Source of the DNA: CAZSLI01 sp964607705
Lineage (GTDB): Bacteria > Actinomycetota > Coriobacteriia > Anaerosomatales > PHET01
Direction: 5' to 3'
Assembly: GCA_964607705.1 (NCBI GenBank)
Contig: CAZSLI010000020.1
Span: 1 to 42,682, forward strand
Length of the DNA stretch: 42,682 nt
The notes under the pieces are model-generated. The model did not search any database. It was not told the DNA's origin and saw only the letters and a list, made by a program, of their open reading frames with translations. Within the stretch, counting starts at the first letter, position 1; the number at the start of each line of letters is the position of its first letter. Below, piece by piece: positions 7,919-16,269 of this stretch. Made by a program: the position numbers and the translations under genes.

Positions 7919-8775
7919 CGTCCCGTCCCCGTCCTCGAACCGGCGGATTGGACCGGGTCGATAGCCGCCGCGACGTCAGCCGTAGCGATTTCATCATCAG
8001 GCCGGGCGCCGGCGCCGCCACCCTCGGATTCAGCCAGGCGCGTCTCGAGGTTGGCCACGAAACGGCCGAGCGGGATGGTGACGAGCAGATAAAAGCCGGC
8101 GGCAAGCACGTAGGAGCTTGCGTTGTAGGTGTTCGCGGCCACCTCACGGGCGCGCAGCACCATCTCAGCCACACCGACGGCCGCGAGCAGCGCGGTGTCC
8201 TTAAACAGCAAGATGAACTCCGACATCATGGTCGGAAGAATGCGCCGGATCGTCTGCGGAATGATCACGAAGGCCATTGCCTTGGGCGTCGTCATACCGA
8301 GAGAACGTGCGGCCTCCATCTGTCCCTTGGGGATCGACTGGATGCCCGCCCGGAAGATCTCAGCCATGTAGGCGGCGGAGTTGAACGCCAGCACGAAAAG
8401 GCCGCGGAACCACATGGTCCACGTGAGCCCGAGAGGACCGTCCTGGTTCATCCATGGATTGGCCTGGACCATTGCCTGATAGAACGGCATAAGTGGCAGG
8501 CCGAAGTACACGATCAGGATCTGCAGGAAGAGCGGTGTCCCACGAACGACGTCGACGTAGAGGGTCGCAGGCCAGCGGAACCAGCGCGACTTCGACATCT
8601 TCATGAACGCGAGCATGAGGCCAAATGGTATGGCCCATACGAAGGCGATGACACCGAAGGTGATCGAGACGGGGAACGCCGCCAGAATGACCGGGAAGGC
8701 CTGCTTGATCACCTCGGGCGAGAAGTACAAATGGGTGAGCGGGTTCGTCTCCCACCACTGGAGGAATGCCTCCAC
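7915..8775 (-). CDS. Polar amino acid ABC transporter permease (HisM/GlnP type)
   Basis: 286 residues, starting with GTG preceded by AAGGAGA at good spacing. It has an early membrane segment at residues 30-52, a BPD_transp_1 domain (VVRGTPLFLQIL) and the cytoplasmic EAA loop (EAARSLGMTTPKAMAFVIIPQ) that contacts the ATPase. A further membrane segment lies near residues 235-255, and a hydrophilic tail of about 35 residues follows. Only one permease gene is present, so it probably acts as a homodimer with the adjacent ATPase. It is separated from the binding-protein gene 8901-9773 by a hairpin that may lower its expression relative to the binding protein. Confidence 0.93.
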   Translation of the reverse strand: MEAFLQWWETNPLTHLYFSPEVIKQAFPVILAAFPVSITFGVIAFVWAIPFGLMLAFMKMSKSRWFRWPATLYVDVVRGTPLFLQILIVYFGLPLMPFYQAMVQANPWMNQDGPLGLTWTMWFRGLFVLAFNSAAYMAEIFRAGIQSIPKGQMEAARSLGMTTPKAMAFVIIPQTIRRILPTMMSEFILLFKDTALLAAVGVAEMVLRAREVAANTYNASSYVLAAGFYLLVTIPLGRFVANLETRLAESEGGGAGARPDDEIATADVAAAIDPVQSAGSRTGTGR

Positions 8776-8840
8776 GCTGTGTCTCCTTGTTCGTGCCTAC
8801 GGGCTCGCGGGCGACTAAAGATACCACCTATCAAACACCC

Positions 8841-8870
8841 AGGGGCCGACGGTTTGGACCGCCGGCCCCT
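8841..8870 (-). terminator. Hairpin between binding protein and permease genes (possible partial terminator)
   Basis: AGGGGCCG/CGGCCCCT with an inner CGGT/ACCG stem forms a 30-base hairpin 31 bases past the binding-protein stop. The minus-strand tail (GGGTGTTTGATAGG) is only moderately T-rich. Partial termination here would give more binding protein than permease, a common design in ABC importer operons. Confidence 0.6.
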
Positions 8871-8900
8871 CGGATATTGCTCAGCTTGCTGCCTAGAGCG

Positions 8901-9773
8901 TTACTGCGCCTTCTTCACTGCCAGCGACTGGTTCGAGTTGATGTACGGGTCCGAGAAGTCAACCGACTGCTTGCGCTCGTCGGTGATCGTCATGGCGGAT
9001 GCGACCATGTCGAACTCGGTTCCGGACTGAACGCCGGTGATGAGTGCGTCGAACTTGTACGTCTTGAACTCGACATCCAGGCCGATCTGCTTGCCGATGG
9101 CCTTCATGAGATCGACGTCGAAGCCGACTGCCTCGCCATTCTCAACGTTCTCGAACGGCGGGAATGCGGTGTCCGAGCCGACGATGATCTTGCCGGCCTG
9201 CAGCGTCTTCGGTGCCGAGGCGGGCTTGGTCAGGTTCGGGCTGCTCTCCGGAGTGGACATGGGCTTGGCGCCAAACCACTTCTCATAGATCGTGTCGTAC
9301 TCGCCGTTCTTCTTGATCTCGCCGAGCCCGTAGTTGACGGCGTCACGAAGAGCGGTGTTCTTCTTGTTGAACGCGAAGCCGTACTGCTCGCCCGTCGGGA
9401 TCTCCTGGACGACCTCGACCCCGCGTGCCGGATCCTTGGCGACGTCCTGAGAGATAGGCAGGTCGTTGATAACGCCGACGACGTCCCCGGCCTGCAGGGC
9501 GCCGAACGCGGCCAGGATGTCATCGTAAGGAGTGACAACGATGCCCTTCGGCTTCAGATTGTCGTTCGCCCACTGCTCACCCGTCGTGCCCGACTGAACG
9601 GCGATCTTGTCGCCAGACTTCAGGTCGTCGACCGACTTGATGCCGGTGTCCGCGGTGGCCTTGGTGGTGTCCTCGGCCGGCTTGTCGTTGCCTCCACAGC
9701 CCACGAGCCCGAACAGCGCCGTCGCCAGCGCCATCGCGAGCAGGACTGCCAGCAGCTTCCGCCCCTTCGTCAT
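8901..9773 (-). CDS. Amino acid-binding lipoprotein with circularly permuted SBP_bac_3 domain
   Basis: 290 residues from the ATG preceded by AAGGAGGAGCG; an upstream GTG frame extension lacks a ribosome site. The lipoprotein signal ends LVGC at C26. The domain order is swapped. Residues 45-168 are the normally C-terminal part: IKSVDDLKSGDKIAVQSGTTGE, D104 in VINDLP, and the final ELKxxGxYxxIYxKWFG helix. A 27-residue Pro/Ser/Thr linker (169-195) follows. Residues 196-288 are the normally N-terminal lobe: KIIVGSDTAFPPFE, VGFDVDLMKAIGKQ, MTITDER with R267, VDFSDPY. Every expected binding element is present once. The new termini fall at the hinge between lobes, so the lipid anchor sits on the other lobe compared with relatives. 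The product should deliver a polar amino acid to the permease encoded downstream. The second binding protein, encoded upstream, has the normal order. Confidence 0.9.
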   Translation of the reverse strand: MTKGRKLLAVLLAMALATALFGLVGCGGNDKPAEDTTKATADTGIKSVDDLKSGDKIAVQSGTTGEQWANDNLKPKGIVVTPYDDILAAFGALQAGDVVGVINDLPISQDVAKDPARGVEVVQEIPTGEQYGFAFNKKNTALRDAVNYGLGEIKKNGEYDTIYEKWFGAKPMSTPESSPNLTKPASAPKTLQAGKIIVGSDTAFPPFENVENGEAVGFDVDLMKAIGKQIGLDVEFKTYKFDALITGVQSGTEFDMVASAMTITDERKQSVDFSDPYINSNQSLAVKKAQ

Positions 9774-9804
9774 CGCTCCTCCTTGGGTTATTCCTACAGT
9801 ATCT

Positions 9805-9829
9805 GCGCCTCGATTTCCCCTCGAGGCGC
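9805..9829 (-). promoter_or_regulatory. Perfect 9-bp stem-loop in the leader of the permuted binding protein
   Basis: GCGCCTCGA and TCGAGGCGC pair perfectly around a seven-base loop, ending 31 bases before the ATG. A TATGAT -10-like hexamer (minus strand 9855-9850) lies just upstream, so the hairpin would be near the 5' end of the mRNA. It could stabilise the transcript or be a protein or operator site. No U-run follows, so it is not an obvious terminator. Confidence 0.45.
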
Positions 9830-9917
9830 GACTCAAACCACAGTGCATAATCATACACCCCACCTGCGGTCTTGCACATTTGCGCTGATGTATGCAGTAA
9901 GCGAACGATTCTATGCA

Positions 9918-9950
9918 GAAGCACCGCCCCTCAGTGAGGGACGGTGCTTC
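9918..9950 (-). terminator. Hairpin after second binding protein gene
   Basis: GAAGCACCG/CGGTGCTTC continues into CCCTCA/TGAGGG with one mismatch, forming a long hairpin 28 bases past the stop. The downstream minus-strand sequence (TGCATAGAATCG) has no real U-run, so termination may be partial or factor-assisted. Confidence 0.6.
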
Positions 9951-9977
9951 GAAGATTCCCAGTTCTTGGACGGAAGC

Positions 9978-10823
9978 CTAGTCGCCCGAGGTGGCCTCAT
10001 CGCTCTTCGGCGCCTTGAGCTGCGGCAGATCGCCGAGCCACTTGCTCCGCACCGAGTCCAGTACGCCATCAGCGGCGAGTTCGTCAAGCGCACTGCGAAC
10101 GGCATCCGCAAGGTCGGTGTTCTCCGCGTTGACGGCGACCGCCAACGGCGTCGCGGGCGCCAACTGACCGGCGTACTTGATCTTGGGGAGGTCCCTTCCT
10201 ATGTAGGACCCCACGAACGCATCACCCGCGACAACGTCGACCTCACCGGCGTCCAGCGCCTGCAGCGCTTCACGGAGCGTCGGGTAGGCCTTCACTCCGT
10301 CGGTGCCGAGTTCCTCGACGAGCAGCCAGTACGCCGGGCTCTTCTCTTGGGCGGCAACCCTGCCGGCCGTCAGAGAGCTGAGTGTGACCGAGGCCTCGGC
10401 AGAGCCGGTCGACTCGCTCGCGACGAAGAAGGCCGGCGCGTCAGACAGGTACGTTCCGGCCGTCGTGATCTGAACCGCATCGGAGCCGGTGAACGGGACA
10501 GACAGCACGACATCCACCTTGCCGGACGCCAGCGCCGTAGCGGCCGCCGACGGCGCCACGTCGACATACTGGACCGTCAGACCAAGCCTCTCGGCAAGCG
10601 CGGCGGCCACGTCGACGTCGATTCCGGCCTTGGTGCCGTTGTCCGTTCCGGCGAAGGGCGGCGTCTTCATGTCCACGCCTGCCTTGAGTATGCCGGCCTT
10701 GACCACCGCGGGCGGCGAGACCTTGGGCTGAGCCTTGGGCGCCTCCTGGGCCTTGCAGCCACCGACCACCAGCGCCGCCACAGCCATCACGAGTACCACC
10801 GAGAACCTCGCCCTGCGTGCCAT
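9978..10823 (-). CDS. Amino acid-binding lipoprotein, canonical SBP_bac_3
   Basis: 281 residues from the ATG at 10823, chosen because AAGGAG stands five bases before it; the frame is open further upstream but without ribosome sites. The lipoprotein signal ends VVGGC at C23, a slightly unusual lipobox. The domain order is normal: ILKAGVDMKTPPFAG, IDVDVAAALAERLGL, the first-lobe segment with SVPFTGSDA, then GRVAAQEKSPAYW, EVDVVAGDAF and the closing VLDSVRSKWLGDL. The MTITxxR arginine region is replaced by PFTGSDAVQ, so substrate contacts differ from classic arginine/glutamine binders. It is probably a second specificity for the permease and ATPase downstream. Its leader contains the 251-nt structured element. 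Confidence 0.9.
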   Translation of the reverse strand: MARRARFSVVLVMAVAALVVGGCKAQEAPKAQPKVSPPAVVKAGILKAGVDMKTPPFAGTDNGTKAGIDVDVAAALAERLGLTVQYVDVAPSAAATALASGKVDVVLSVPFTGSDAVQITTAGTYLSDAPAFFVASESTGSAEASVTLSSLTAGRVAAQEKSPAYWLLVEELGTDGVKAYPTLREALQALDAGEVDVVAGDAFVGSYIGRDLPKIKYAGQLAPATPLAVAVNAENTDLADAVRSALDELAADGVLDSVRSKWLGDLPQLKAPKSDEATSGD

Positions 10824-10847
10824 GTCTCTCCTTCTACGTGCCATATA

Positions 10848-11098
10848 GATGCTTCCGCCCGGCTGACCTGGTCTTTGGCCCCACACTCGCATACTGGAGC
10901 TTCCGCTTGATGTCATCTCACTACCGGCCCTCTCGCCCGCCAGCCTGGATGGCTGGACCGGACGGTACGACTTACCCCTAAGACGCGCCATGCTCGCGCG
11001 ACGGTCGAAACCGCCGGCTTACGTGGGTCCTTTCGGCCGCGTCTACCTTGGACTGAGGTGCTTGCGCACCCGCAACCACAGACCCGGGCGGAAGCATC
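10848..11098 (-). ncRNA. Large structured RNA candidate between comF and a binding-protein gene (possibly raiA motif)
   Basis: The 325-base space between comF and the ATG at 10823 is not empty. A perfect 15-bp inverted repeat (GATGCTTCCGCCCGG, 11098-11084, with its complement at 10862-10848) closes a 251-nt region. Read on the minus strand it contains several hairpins: GGTGC-GCAA-GCACC (11070-11057), CGGT-TTCG-ACCG (11013-11002), GGTA-AGTCG-TACC (10976-10964), CCAGCC-ATCCA-GGCTGG (10956-10940) and CC-GAAA-GG. GNRA and UUCG tetraloops appear in this orientation only, supporting an RNA on the minus strand. The raiA ncRNA class, known from Firmicutes and Actinobacteria near comF and raiA/hpf, fits the size and the comF neighbour. 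I cannot confirm the consensus by eye. Because it ends just before the ribosome site of the binding protein, a cis-acting leader is the alternative. Confidence 0.6.
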
Positions 11099-11101
11099 GT
11101 G

Positions 11102-11110
11102 ATTCTAGCA
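11102..11110 (-). promoter_or_regulatory. Extended -10 promoter at the 5' edge of the structured RNA
   Basis: TGCTAGAAT on the minus strand matches the extended -10 form TGnTATAAT with one mismatch. The predicted start would be within a few bases of the first closing-stem base at 11098. No good -35 is present, which extended -10 promoters tolerate. Confidence 0.45.
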
Positions 11111-11137
11111 GAGGCGATGCCACCCCGAAGCGCGTCG

Positions 11138-11812
11138 TCACCACGCTCGGGCCACCACGGCGACTCGAACGGACGCGGCCCCGGCGTCGAGCAAGGCGCC
11201 CGCTGCAGCATCGAGTGTGGCACCCGTCGTGAAGACGTCATCGACCAGCAGCACGCGATCCGGCGGCTTCCCCACCGCCGAGAACCCGCGTCCCGCGTTG
11301 AGGGCCCGCTGCTCGCGTGAGAGCCGGCGCTGGTCCTCGGCGGCTTCGCGTGCGAGCAGAGGGCGTGCCGGCACGCCGAGGATCTTGGCGACGTGGATGG
11401 CGATCTCCTCGGCGTGGTCGAAGCCTCGCCTCGACCGCGCCTTTCGAGTGGCGGGAATGAACGACACGCAGTCGGGCCAAGCGCCCCATGCGCCCTCGAC
11501 AGCGCAGCCCACAAGCTCGCCGAGGACGGCAGCAAGCCGGCGCTCGCCACCGTCCTTGTACAGGACGACGGCCCGGGCGAGCGGGGCCCCCAACTCGCCC
11601 ACCGCGAGCGCCGCCTCGAAGGCGAAGACGCGCGCGTGACACTCGGTGCAAAGCATCGCACCGAACGGCGCGCCGCATCGAGGACAGCTCTGGGAGGGCA
11701 GATAGCGGACGGCGAGAGAGCGACAGCCAGCGCAGAGTACCTGGCCAGGCAGGTCACATCCCGCACAACGCGTAGGAGCGATGAGCTCGAGCAGGCCGTC
11801 GAAGAGCGCCAA
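11138..11812 (-). CDS. comF: ComF family protein (phosphoribosyltransferase-like)
   Basis: 224 residues with a TTG start; GGAGG lies six bases before it, and no ATG fits. Residues 16-60 contain CxxC pairs (CAGC, CAGC, CPRC, CTEC) forming the zinc ribbon of ComFC proteins. The C-terminal half is a phosphoribosyltransferase fold with the PRPP loop VLLVDDVFTTGAT and the FIPATRKARSRRGFDHA segment. ComFC acts in DNA uptake for transformation in Bacillus and Helicobacter; outside competent species the role is unclear. It follows the AEC permease gene by 23 bases. The structured RNA candidate begins 40 bases past its stop. Confidence 0.93.
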   Translation of the reverse strand: MALFDGLLELIAPTRCAGCDLPGQVLCAGCRSLAVRYLPSQSCPRCGAPFGAMLCTECHARVFAFEAALAVGELGAPLARAVVLYKDGGERRLAAVLGELVGCAVEGAWGAWPDCVSFIPATRKARSRRGFDHAEEIAIHVAKILGVPARPLLAREAAEDQRRLSREQRALNAGRGFSAVGKPPDRVLLVDDVFTTGATLDAAAGALLDAGAASVRVAVVARAW

Positions 11813-11835
11813 CCCGCACCTCCCGGCGCCGGCCC

Positions 11836-12756
11836 TCAGCCGAGCAGAAGCTGCACGAGCGGGACCGTGAGCGCAGAGGCCGCGGTCGTCACGAAGATCG
11901 CCGCCGCGATGAAGTCGTCATCGAGCCCGAAGCGCTCGCCCGCGGCAAGCGTGAGCATCATCGACGGCATGCCCGCCTCGAGAACGATCACCCGGTACGC
12001 CTCCGGCTGCGAGACGACGCCACCTGCGACAGTGGCAGCGATCGCCGGCGCGGCGACGAGCCGCACCAAGGCGAGCACTCCGAGCGCGACGGCTCCGTGC
12101 GCTATGGTCCTCGGCCGCAGCGATATGCCGACCGAGAGCATGATCAGTGGTGCGACCATACTCGCAAGCAGGTCTAGCCAATCGCTTACCGGAGCCGGAA
12201 CCGCGAGGCCGGCGGTCAACAACGCGAGCACCGCAGCTACCAGTGCAGGAAACGAAAGCAGCTCGCCCAGCATCCCGAAGCGTGGCCGCTCGTCCGCCCG
12301 AGTCCCGAAACGCCGAGCCAGCGGGAAACCGACCAAGACCAGCTGAAGCACGGTCCCGAACACGTCGTAGAACACAGCGACAGGAAGCGCGGCACCGCCG
12401 AGCAGCGCCGCCGTGAGCGGGTAGCCAATGTAGCCGGTGTTACCCAGTGACGACGCCAGCAGGAAGCCGCCGAAACGCGTCCGCTCAAGGCGAAGCGCTC
12501 TGGCACAGAGCCAGGCGACGCCGAGAACGAGCACGAATACGACCCAGGCGACGCCCACAGCTATGAACATCGACCGTAAGAGCGTGGCGCCGTGGGTCGC
12601 CTTGAAGACGAAGGCCGGCAGCCCGACATAGATGATCACCGCGTTGAGCGGTCGTGCATCCTCCCGCGTGACGAGCCCGGTTGCGCGCAGGATCGCGCCG
12701 AGGCACACGATCGCCACGAAGCCGATGATGGCTTGGGCGAGTGCGCCTAGGGCCAC
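11836..12756 (-). CDS. AEC family (auxin efflux carrier-like) permease
   Basis: 306 residues, with about ten membrane segments throughout. Family features include the N-terminal LNAVIIYVGLPAFVF segment and the SSLGNTGYIGYPL motif near residues 105-117. AEC members move malonate, malate or other organic acids, and some are uncharacterised. The GTG start at 12756 lies nine bases past the mtnA stop with a weak ribosome site. The substrate is not evident, but the position after mtnA, ahcY and phosphorylase hints at a metabolite of the methionine/purine salvage pathway (inference). Confidence 0.85.
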   Translation of the reverse strand: MALGALAQAIIGFVAIVCLGAILRATGLVTREDARPLNAVIIYVGLPAFVFKATHGATLLRSMFIAVGVAWVVFVLVLGVAWLCARALRLERTRFGGFLLASSLGNTGYIGYPLTAALLGGAALPVAVFYDVFGTVLQLVLVGFPLARRFGTRADERPRFGMLGELLSFPALVAAVLALLTAGLAVPAPVSDWLDLLASMVAPLIMLSVGISLRPRTIAHGAVALGVLALVRLVAAPAIAATVAGGVVSQPEAYRVIVLEAGMPSMMLTLAAGERFGLDDDFIAAAIFVTTAASALTVPLVQLLLG

Positions 12757-12765
12757 CTTGTCGGC

Positions 12766-14073
12766 CTAGTCCTCGGGTCGAGCGGGAGGCTCGGCGAATT
12801 TGCCGAAGTTCGCGATGTCGCCGTCCTCGCCCATCTCATGCATACCGCCCGAGCCCATGCAGGTGAACGCCAGTGCGGTCTCGAAGTCAGGTTCGGCGCG
12901 CACGACGCCTCGCTCCGTGATGATGGCCGTGATGTACTCGGCTGGCGTCACGTCGAATGCGGGGTTGTAGACGTCGATGCCCGGCGGGACCATGCGGAAC
13001 CATCCGTCGAAGGAGTACGCGCCCCCCTTGCGGGTGAGCGTCATCGCGTGCCCCTTCTGCAGCGGAACCTCGTAGGGGCCCTTCTCGGTGAGGATGTCGA
13101 AGGCACGGGCGGCCTGAGGGTTGTCCGGCTCGAACACACCCGAGACGGTAACGCCCTCGAGCTCGCGCGGATCGCGTTCCTCGATGGGGATCTGGTCGCC
13201 GCGCGAGATGGTCAGGTCGATCGTGGAGCTGGGGGCGGCGACGTAGAACGGGATGCCGTGCTCCTTCGCAAGGACCGCAAGACCGTAGGTGCCGATCTTG
13301 TTCGCCGTGTCGCCGTTGGCCGCGATGCGGTCGGCTCCCACGATCACCGCGTCGACCCAACCGTTCTTCATGACGCTCGCGGCCATGTTGTCCGCGATGA
13401 GTGCCGCTGGCACGCCCGCCACTCGGAGCTCCCATGCGGTGAGTCGGCCACCCTGGTTGACCGGGCGAGTCTCGTCCACCCATACGTGCTCGATCTTGCC
13501 CTGCTCATGCGCAGTGAATATGACGCCGAGCGCTGTGCCGAAGTAAGCCGTCGCGAGCGAGCCCGCATTGCAGTGTGTGAGCACCTTGGCGGCCTCGGGC
13601 AGCAGCGCCGCGCCGAACTGGCCAAGCTTGCGGTTGCGCTCCTCGTCCTCGGCGGCCATGTTCTCGGCCTCCTGGACGACGAGTTCGCGAAGCTGCTCCA
13701 GAGGCAGGTCGGTGTTCTCGTAGACGAGCTTGCGCATGCGCTCGACGCCCCACGCAAGGTTCACGGCCGTCGGGCGCGTCTGCGCGATCTCGGTCGCAAC
13801 CTCCTCAAGGCGAGCGAAGTAGGCGTTGGGATCCTCGATCTGCGCGCCCTCGGTCTCGCTCCAGAGTGCGACTGCCATCGCGCCCGCGACGCCGAGTGCC
13901 GGCGCTCCACGAACCGCGAGGGTCGAGATGGCGAGGCACACGCCGTCGTAGGAGTTGCATACGAGGACGTCACCTTGGAGCGGCAGGCGGGTCTGGTCGA
14001 TGAGGAAGACGCCGGGGCGCCCGTCCTCGGTCGTGTCCCACCACAGCGTCTTCGGGATGTTGTCGATCGGCAT
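12766..14073 (-). CDS. mtnA: Methylthioribose-1-phosphate isomerase (MtnA) with ~55-residue insert
   Basis: 435 residues, whereas MtnA is usually about 340-370. It isomerises 5-methylthioribose-1-phosphate to the ribulose form in methionine salvage. Diagnostic motifs are AVRGAPALGVAGA (53-65), the catalytic cysteine C168 in LTHCNAGSLAT, the catalytic aspartate D248 in VGADRIAANGD and VYNPAFDVTP (368-377). Most relatives pass directly from PIEER(D/S)P to the PEGVxVYNPAFDVTP stretch. Here about 55 extra residues (about 305-358, including AFDILTEKGPYEVPLQKGHA) lie between. The C-terminus is also extended and acidic. The start is ATG with AAGGAA upstream. It follows ahcY by 48 bases. The related ribose-1,5-bisphosphate isomerase is an alternative, but the active-site context fits MtnA. 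Confidence 0.9.
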   Translation of the reverse strand: MPIDNIPKTLWWDTTEDGRPGVFLIDQTRLPLQGDVLVCNSYDGVCLAISTLAVRGAPALGVAGAMAVALWSETEGAQIEDPNAYFARLEEVATEIAQTRPTAVNLAWGVERMRKLVYENTDLPLEQLRELVVQEAENMAAEDEERNRKLGQFGAALLPEAAKVLTHCNAGSLATAYFGTALGVIFTAHEQGKIEHVWVDETRPVNQGGRLTAWELRVAGVPAALIADNMAASVMKNGWVDAVIVGADRIAANGDTANKIGTYGLAVLAKEHGIPFYVAAPSSTIDLTISRGDQIPIEERDPRELEGVTVSGVFEPDNPQAARAFDILTEKGPYEVPLQKGHAMTLTRKGGAYSFDGWFRMVPPGIDVYNPAFDVTPAEYITAIITERGVVRAEPDFETALAFTCMGSGGMHEMGEDGDIANFGKFAEPPARPED

Positions 14074-14121
14074 GGATTCAGTTCCTTCGCGCGCGTCGAG
14101 CGTTCTTTGACGGATGCGGCT

Positions 14122-15381
<1,260 letters not shown>

Positions 15382-15400
15382 GGTGTTCTCCTTCAAGTCA

Positions 15401-15418
15401 CGCGCCCGACCGGGCGCG
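15401..15418 (-). repeat. Intercistronic palindrome between phosphorylase and ahcY
   Basis: CGCGCCCG and CGGGCGCG are perfectly complementary around two bases. It lies between the phosphorylase stop and the ahcY ribosome site with no U-run. It may be a processing or stability hairpin, or simply GC-rich spacer. Confidence 0.4.
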
Positions 15419-15423
15419 GGTGT

Positions 15424-16239
15424 CTACAGCCGTTGGAGTATAGCAAGCAGCAGGGCGGTCAGGCGGTCGGCGGCAACGCGGCCTGCCTCGAGGACTTCCT
15501 CGTGACTGAGGCCCTCACCTGCCGCCGCATTCGTGACGAGCGAGAAGCCGAGGACGCGCATGCCGAGCGCCCGCGCGGCGATGACCTCGGGAACGGTCGA
15601 CATCCCCACGACGTCCGCACCCACCGTGCGCAGGTAGCGCACCTCGGCCTGTGTCTCGAACGCCGGGCCGAGCAGGCCCGCATAGACGCCCTCGACGAGC
15701 GGCATGCCCTGCTCCTCGGCGGCCTGCCGAGCCAGCTGGCGCAGTCCGGGGTCGAACGCGTCGCGCATCGGCACGAACGGCACGCCACCCGGAGGCCCGG
15801 ACCAGCCCACCAGAGGGCTGTCGCCCGTGAGGTTGATCTGGTCGGAGAGCAGCACGACCTGGCCCACTGGGAACGTCTCGTTCACGCCGCCGGCGGCGTT
15901 GGTCACGATCAGCGTGTCGCAACCTAGCGTCGAGGCGAGTCGGGCGCAGATGGCCGCATCCAGCGCCGAGAGGCCTTGGTAGCGGTGTACGCGACCGGAG
16001 AAGACCAGTGCCGGCACGCCGTCGGCCCGCCCGAGCAGCAACTCGCCCGCATGCCCGAGGACGCCGGCCTCCGGGCGCGGGAATTCGCCGATCTCGTCGT
16101 AGCGGACGGACGCGACGACATCGAGCGCCGAGGTCAGCCCCGCGAACCCGCTGCCGAGCACAAGCGCGACGCGGGGACCTAGCCGCTCGACCTCGCGTCG
16201 GAACTCCTCGGGAACGACCTCTGGTGTCAGTTCGAGCAT
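15424..16239 (-). CDS. Purine nucleoside phosphorylase, trimeric 6-oxopurine type
   Basis: 271 residues from the ATG at 16239, which has AGAGGGG in front; the earlier in-frame ATG would overlap that site. It cleaves inosine/guanosine-type nucleosides with phosphate. Motifs in order are VLGSGFAGL, GHAGELLLG, VFSGRVHRYQG, TNAAGGVN, SDQINLTGDSPLVG, GPAFETQAEVR and VTNAAAG. The glutamate in GPxFET and the asparagine in VTNxAAG are the 6-oxopurine contacts. MTA phosphorylases carry different residues there, so this is probably PNP rather than MTAP. The organism would then need another enzyme to release methylthioribose-phosphate for the adjacent mtnA, unless this enzyme has relaxed specificity. 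Confidence 0.92.
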   Translation of the reverse strand: MLELTPEVVPEEFRREVERLGPRVALVLGSGFAGLTSALDVVASVRYDEIGEFPRPEAGVLGHAGELLLGRADGVPALVFSGRVHRYQGLSALDAAICARLASTLGCDTLIVTNAAGGVNETFPVGQVVLLSDQINLTGDSPLVGWSGPPGGVPFVPMRDAFDPGLRQLARQAAEEQGMPLVEGVYAGLLGPAFETQAEVRYLRTVGADVVGMSTVPEVIAARALGMRVLGFSLVTNAAAGEGLSHEEVLEAGRVAADRLTALLLAILQRL

Positions 16240-16269
16240 GGCGTCCCCTCTCATCGAGCGTGAGGCCGG

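Noticed and set aside
9774..9863. N-terminal extension of the permuted binding protein
   Set aside because: It would push the lipoprotein signal 30 residues inward and places a perfect hairpin and the ribosome site inside the gene.
8766..10910. 714-codon open frame on the plus strand
   Set aside because: It is antisense to the permease and both binding-protein genes. Its translation is Arg/Gly/Asp-rich without any family motif, the usual shadow of high-GC genes.
10824..10991. N-terminal extension of the second binding protein (56 extra residues)
   Set aside because: The extension precedes a good ribosome site and a lipoprotein signal, and it covers the RNA closing stem. The ATG at 10823 is far better.
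10848..11098. MITE or small transposon with 15-bp terminal inverted repeats
   Set aside because: No target-site duplication is visible (flanks TATA and GTGA), the interior is full of nested tetraloop hairpins, and a promoter abuts one end. A structured RNA explains this better, though a search for other copies would settle it.
10848..11098. Known riboswitch classes (c-di-AMP ydaO, c-di-GMP-I, TPP, cobalamin, lysine, glycine), tmRNA, RNase P RNA
   Set aside because: I looked for their conserved core sequences by eye and did not find them. A covariance-model search is needed to exclude divergent members.
10978..11766. 262-codon minus-strand frame overlapping comF
   Set aside because: It is out of frame with comF, which has zinc and PRPP motifs. 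The alternative product is Ser/Arg-rich and motif-free, and it runs through the structured RNA.
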